Shown: positions 5,599 to 6,115 of the stretch, one piece after another
Layout of the letters: every line of letters starts with the position of its first letter
How positions within the stretch are numbered: the stretch's first letter is position 1
Source: Candidatus Uhrbacteria bacterium
Lineage (GTDB): Bacteria > Patescibacteriota > Patescibacteriia > UBA9934 > GWF2-40-263
Reading direction: 5' to 3'
NCBI GenBank assembly: GCA_903831335.1
Contig: CAIKXH010000148.1
Location: 1-6,115 of the forward strand
Length of the DNA stretch: 6,115 nucleotides
Translations under genes and position numbers: made by a program
The notes under the pieces: generated by a model
Database searches by the model: none
The model's input: the letters and a program-made list of their open reading frames with translations, nothing else
Told to the model about the DNA's origin: nothing

Positions 5599-5841
5599 AT
5601 GTATTACTTATACATCCTAAAATGCGCAGACGGCACGCTTTACACAGGCATCACGACAGATCTGGATCGTCGGGTGCTTGAGCACAACACTTCACCGCGT
5701 GCGGCAAAGTACACAAGAGCGCGGCGGCCTGTTGAATTGGTCTTTTCAAAGAAATATCGGAATCGTTCAACAGCTTCGAAAGCCGAGGCAAAGCTCAAGC
5801 ACTTGACGAGGGAAGAAAAGTTACAAATGCTTGTGGTATAA
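5599..5841 (+). CDS. small GIY-YIG nuclease (COG2827 / UPF0213 / YhbQ-like)
   Basis: The 80-residue protein is a single GIY-YIG domain of the usual size for this family. YYLYILKC (Tyr5-Ile6-Leu7 in the GIY position) is followed by DGTLYTGITTD (Tyr15-Thr16-Gly17 in the YIG position), the catalytic arginine region DLDRRVLEHN (Arg24/Arg25), then AAKYTRARRPVELVF and the catalytic glutamate in SKAEAKLK (Glu63). All key residues are present, so it should be active. Members of this family have been described as site-specific single-strand DNA nucleases acting at repeated genomic sequences (the Ssn family; recalled, not checked). The ATG lies 7 nt after palindrome C with no Shine-Dalgarno and no room for a separate promoter outside the repeat, so expression probably depends on read-through from the HD gene or on the repeat itself. 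A consensus extended -10 for the next unit overlaps the stop codon. Confidence 0.92.
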   Translation: MYYLYILKCADGTLYTGITTDLDRRVLEHNTSPRAAKYTRARRPVELVFSKKYRNRSTASKAEAKLKHLTREEKLQMLVV

Positions 5842-5842
5842 T
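5834..5842 (+). promoter_or_regulatory. consensus extended -10 promoter for the downstream hairpin/small-ORF unit
   Basis: TGG-TATAAT is a perfect TATAAT with the extended TGn. It overlaps the last codons and stop of the GIY-YIG gene. The best -35-like hexamer (TTGACG, 5803-5808) is 28 bp away and too far, so recognition would rely on the extended -10. The start would be near 5849, just before the long stem. Confidence 0.6.
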
Positions 5843-5854
5843 GTGTGTACTTTG

Positions 5855-5942
5855 TAAGTAGTTCGTAGTTAGAAGTTAGTAGTTAGGGTTTTCAAAACTC
5901 GCTTCTATCCCTAACTACCAACTACTAACTACTAACTACTAA
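5855..5942. repeat. 34-bp near-perfect inverted repeat built of AGTAGTT heptads
   Basis: The left arm (5855-5888) and right arm (5909-5942) can pair at 30 of 34 positions around a 20-nt loop. Both arms are internally repetitive, with a 7-base period (AGTAGTT on one strand, AACTACT on the other), ending in GGG/CCC at the loop. It lies between a consensus -10 and the small ORF at 5954, so in RNA it would be a long leader hairpin ending 11 nt before the ATG. It is unrelated in sequence to the TGTCATCCTGAGC palindromes. Confidence 0.85.
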
Positions 5943-5953
5943 TTCCTCACCTT

Positions 5954-6025
5954 ATGGCCAAAGGCAACAACGCACAGTCAAAGAACAAGAACGTAAAGAA
6001 ACCAAAAAAGGATAAGAAGAAATAA
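5954..6025 (+). CDS. 23-residue lysine-rich peptide
   Basis: ATG to TAA encodes a very basic peptide beginning MAKGNNAQSKNKN and ending VKKPKKDKKK: 10 of 23 residues are lysine, with no hydrophobic segment. I recall short bacterial hypothetical proteins with the same MAKGN...N-K...KKPKKDK pattern, which supports a real gene, but this was not searched. The frame is flanked by its own consensus -10 and long leader hairpin upstream and an intrinsic terminator downstream, and its early codons end mainly in C or A like those of the other genes here. There is no Shine-Dalgarno. The peptide would be expected to bind nucleic acid by charge alone; function is unknown. Confidence 0.6.
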   Translation: MAKGNNAQSKNKNVKKPKKDKKK

Positions 6026-6072
6026 GGGGGAAGTAGAAAAGTAGAAGAGAAGAAAAGTAGTAAAGTAGGATA
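6026..6072. repeat. purine-rich AGTAGTAAAG-type low-complexity repeat, second copy
   Basis: This C-free stretch starts right after the small ORF stop and repeats GAAGTAGAAAAGTAGAAGAG-type units. Bases 6048-6068 are identical over 21 nt to 2041-2061 beside the metK start, and both copies begin with a run of Gs. It separates the small ORF from its terminator. Confidence 0.7.
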
Positions 6073-6076
6073 GATC

Positions 6077-6109
6077 AAAAAAATCTCCACATGCTTGTGA
6101 GATTTTTTT
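6077..6109 (+). terminator. intrinsic terminator after the small-ORF unit (bidirectional shape)
   Basis: ATCTC pairs with GAGAT, and ACA with TGT after a one-base bulge, around a TGCT loop. The stem is followed by seven Ts (6103-6109) and preceded by seven As (6077-6083) that extend the pairing. The symmetric A/T flanks would let it stop transcription from either side. Confidence 0.85.
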
Positions 6110-6115
6110 GTTTGC

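Overview
The window looks like chromosomal DNA from a small-genome bacterium, most likely a Candidate Phyla Radiation (Patescibacteria) member. This is an inference. It rests on a very compact MetK (312 residues against about 384 in E. coli), no Shine-Dalgarno motif before any start, KilA-N and DUF2779 family genes, tight gene packing, and many intergenic palindromic repeats. One gene ends in TGA and all others in TAA, so the standard stop assignment fits and the UGA-to-glycine code of some CPR lineages does not.

Layout from left to right. The 3' end of an unrecognised gene (1-180) is followed closely by an Mrr-type restriction endonuclease (199-1086, +). Mrr converges with metK (1087-2025, -) with no base between their stop codons. 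The 498-bp divergent region between metK and the next gene is almost fully accounted for. On the minus strand it holds an extended -10 promoter, a SAM-I (S-box) riboswitch aptamer at 2408-2315 and an intrinsic terminator at 2302-2277. Below these comes a 251-nt leader that contains a palindromic repeat and a G-free stretch running up to the metK ATG. On the plus strand there is a candidate promoter for the next unit.

A two-gene plus-strand unit follows: a KilA-N domain protein (2524-3348) and, 3 nt later, a DUF2779 protein (3352-4839) that fuses a Cas4-like PD-(D/E)xK / four-cysteine module to a DEDD-type exonuclease domain. A RelA/SpoT/MESH1-like HD hydrolase (4973-5485) and an 80-residue GIY-YIG nuclease (5599-5841) follow, each preceded by a copy of a roughly 97-bp imperfect palindrome. 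The window ends with a small self-contained unit: a consensus extended -10, a 34-bp near-perfect stem, a 23-codon lysine-rich ORF and an intrinsic terminator.

The most interesting points are: (i) a riboswitch closing a feedback loop on SAM synthesis, with a readable antiterminator/terminator switch; (ii) the three-copy palindrome family, one copy ending 7 nt before a GIY-YIG gene of the type recently linked to site-specific single-strand cleavage at genomic repeats; (iii) the hairpin/small-peptide unit; and (iv) strong blockwise third-position codon bias, with C/A-ending codons at gene starts switching abruptly to G/T-ending codons. No CRISPR array, tRNA, rRNA or transposase gene was seen.
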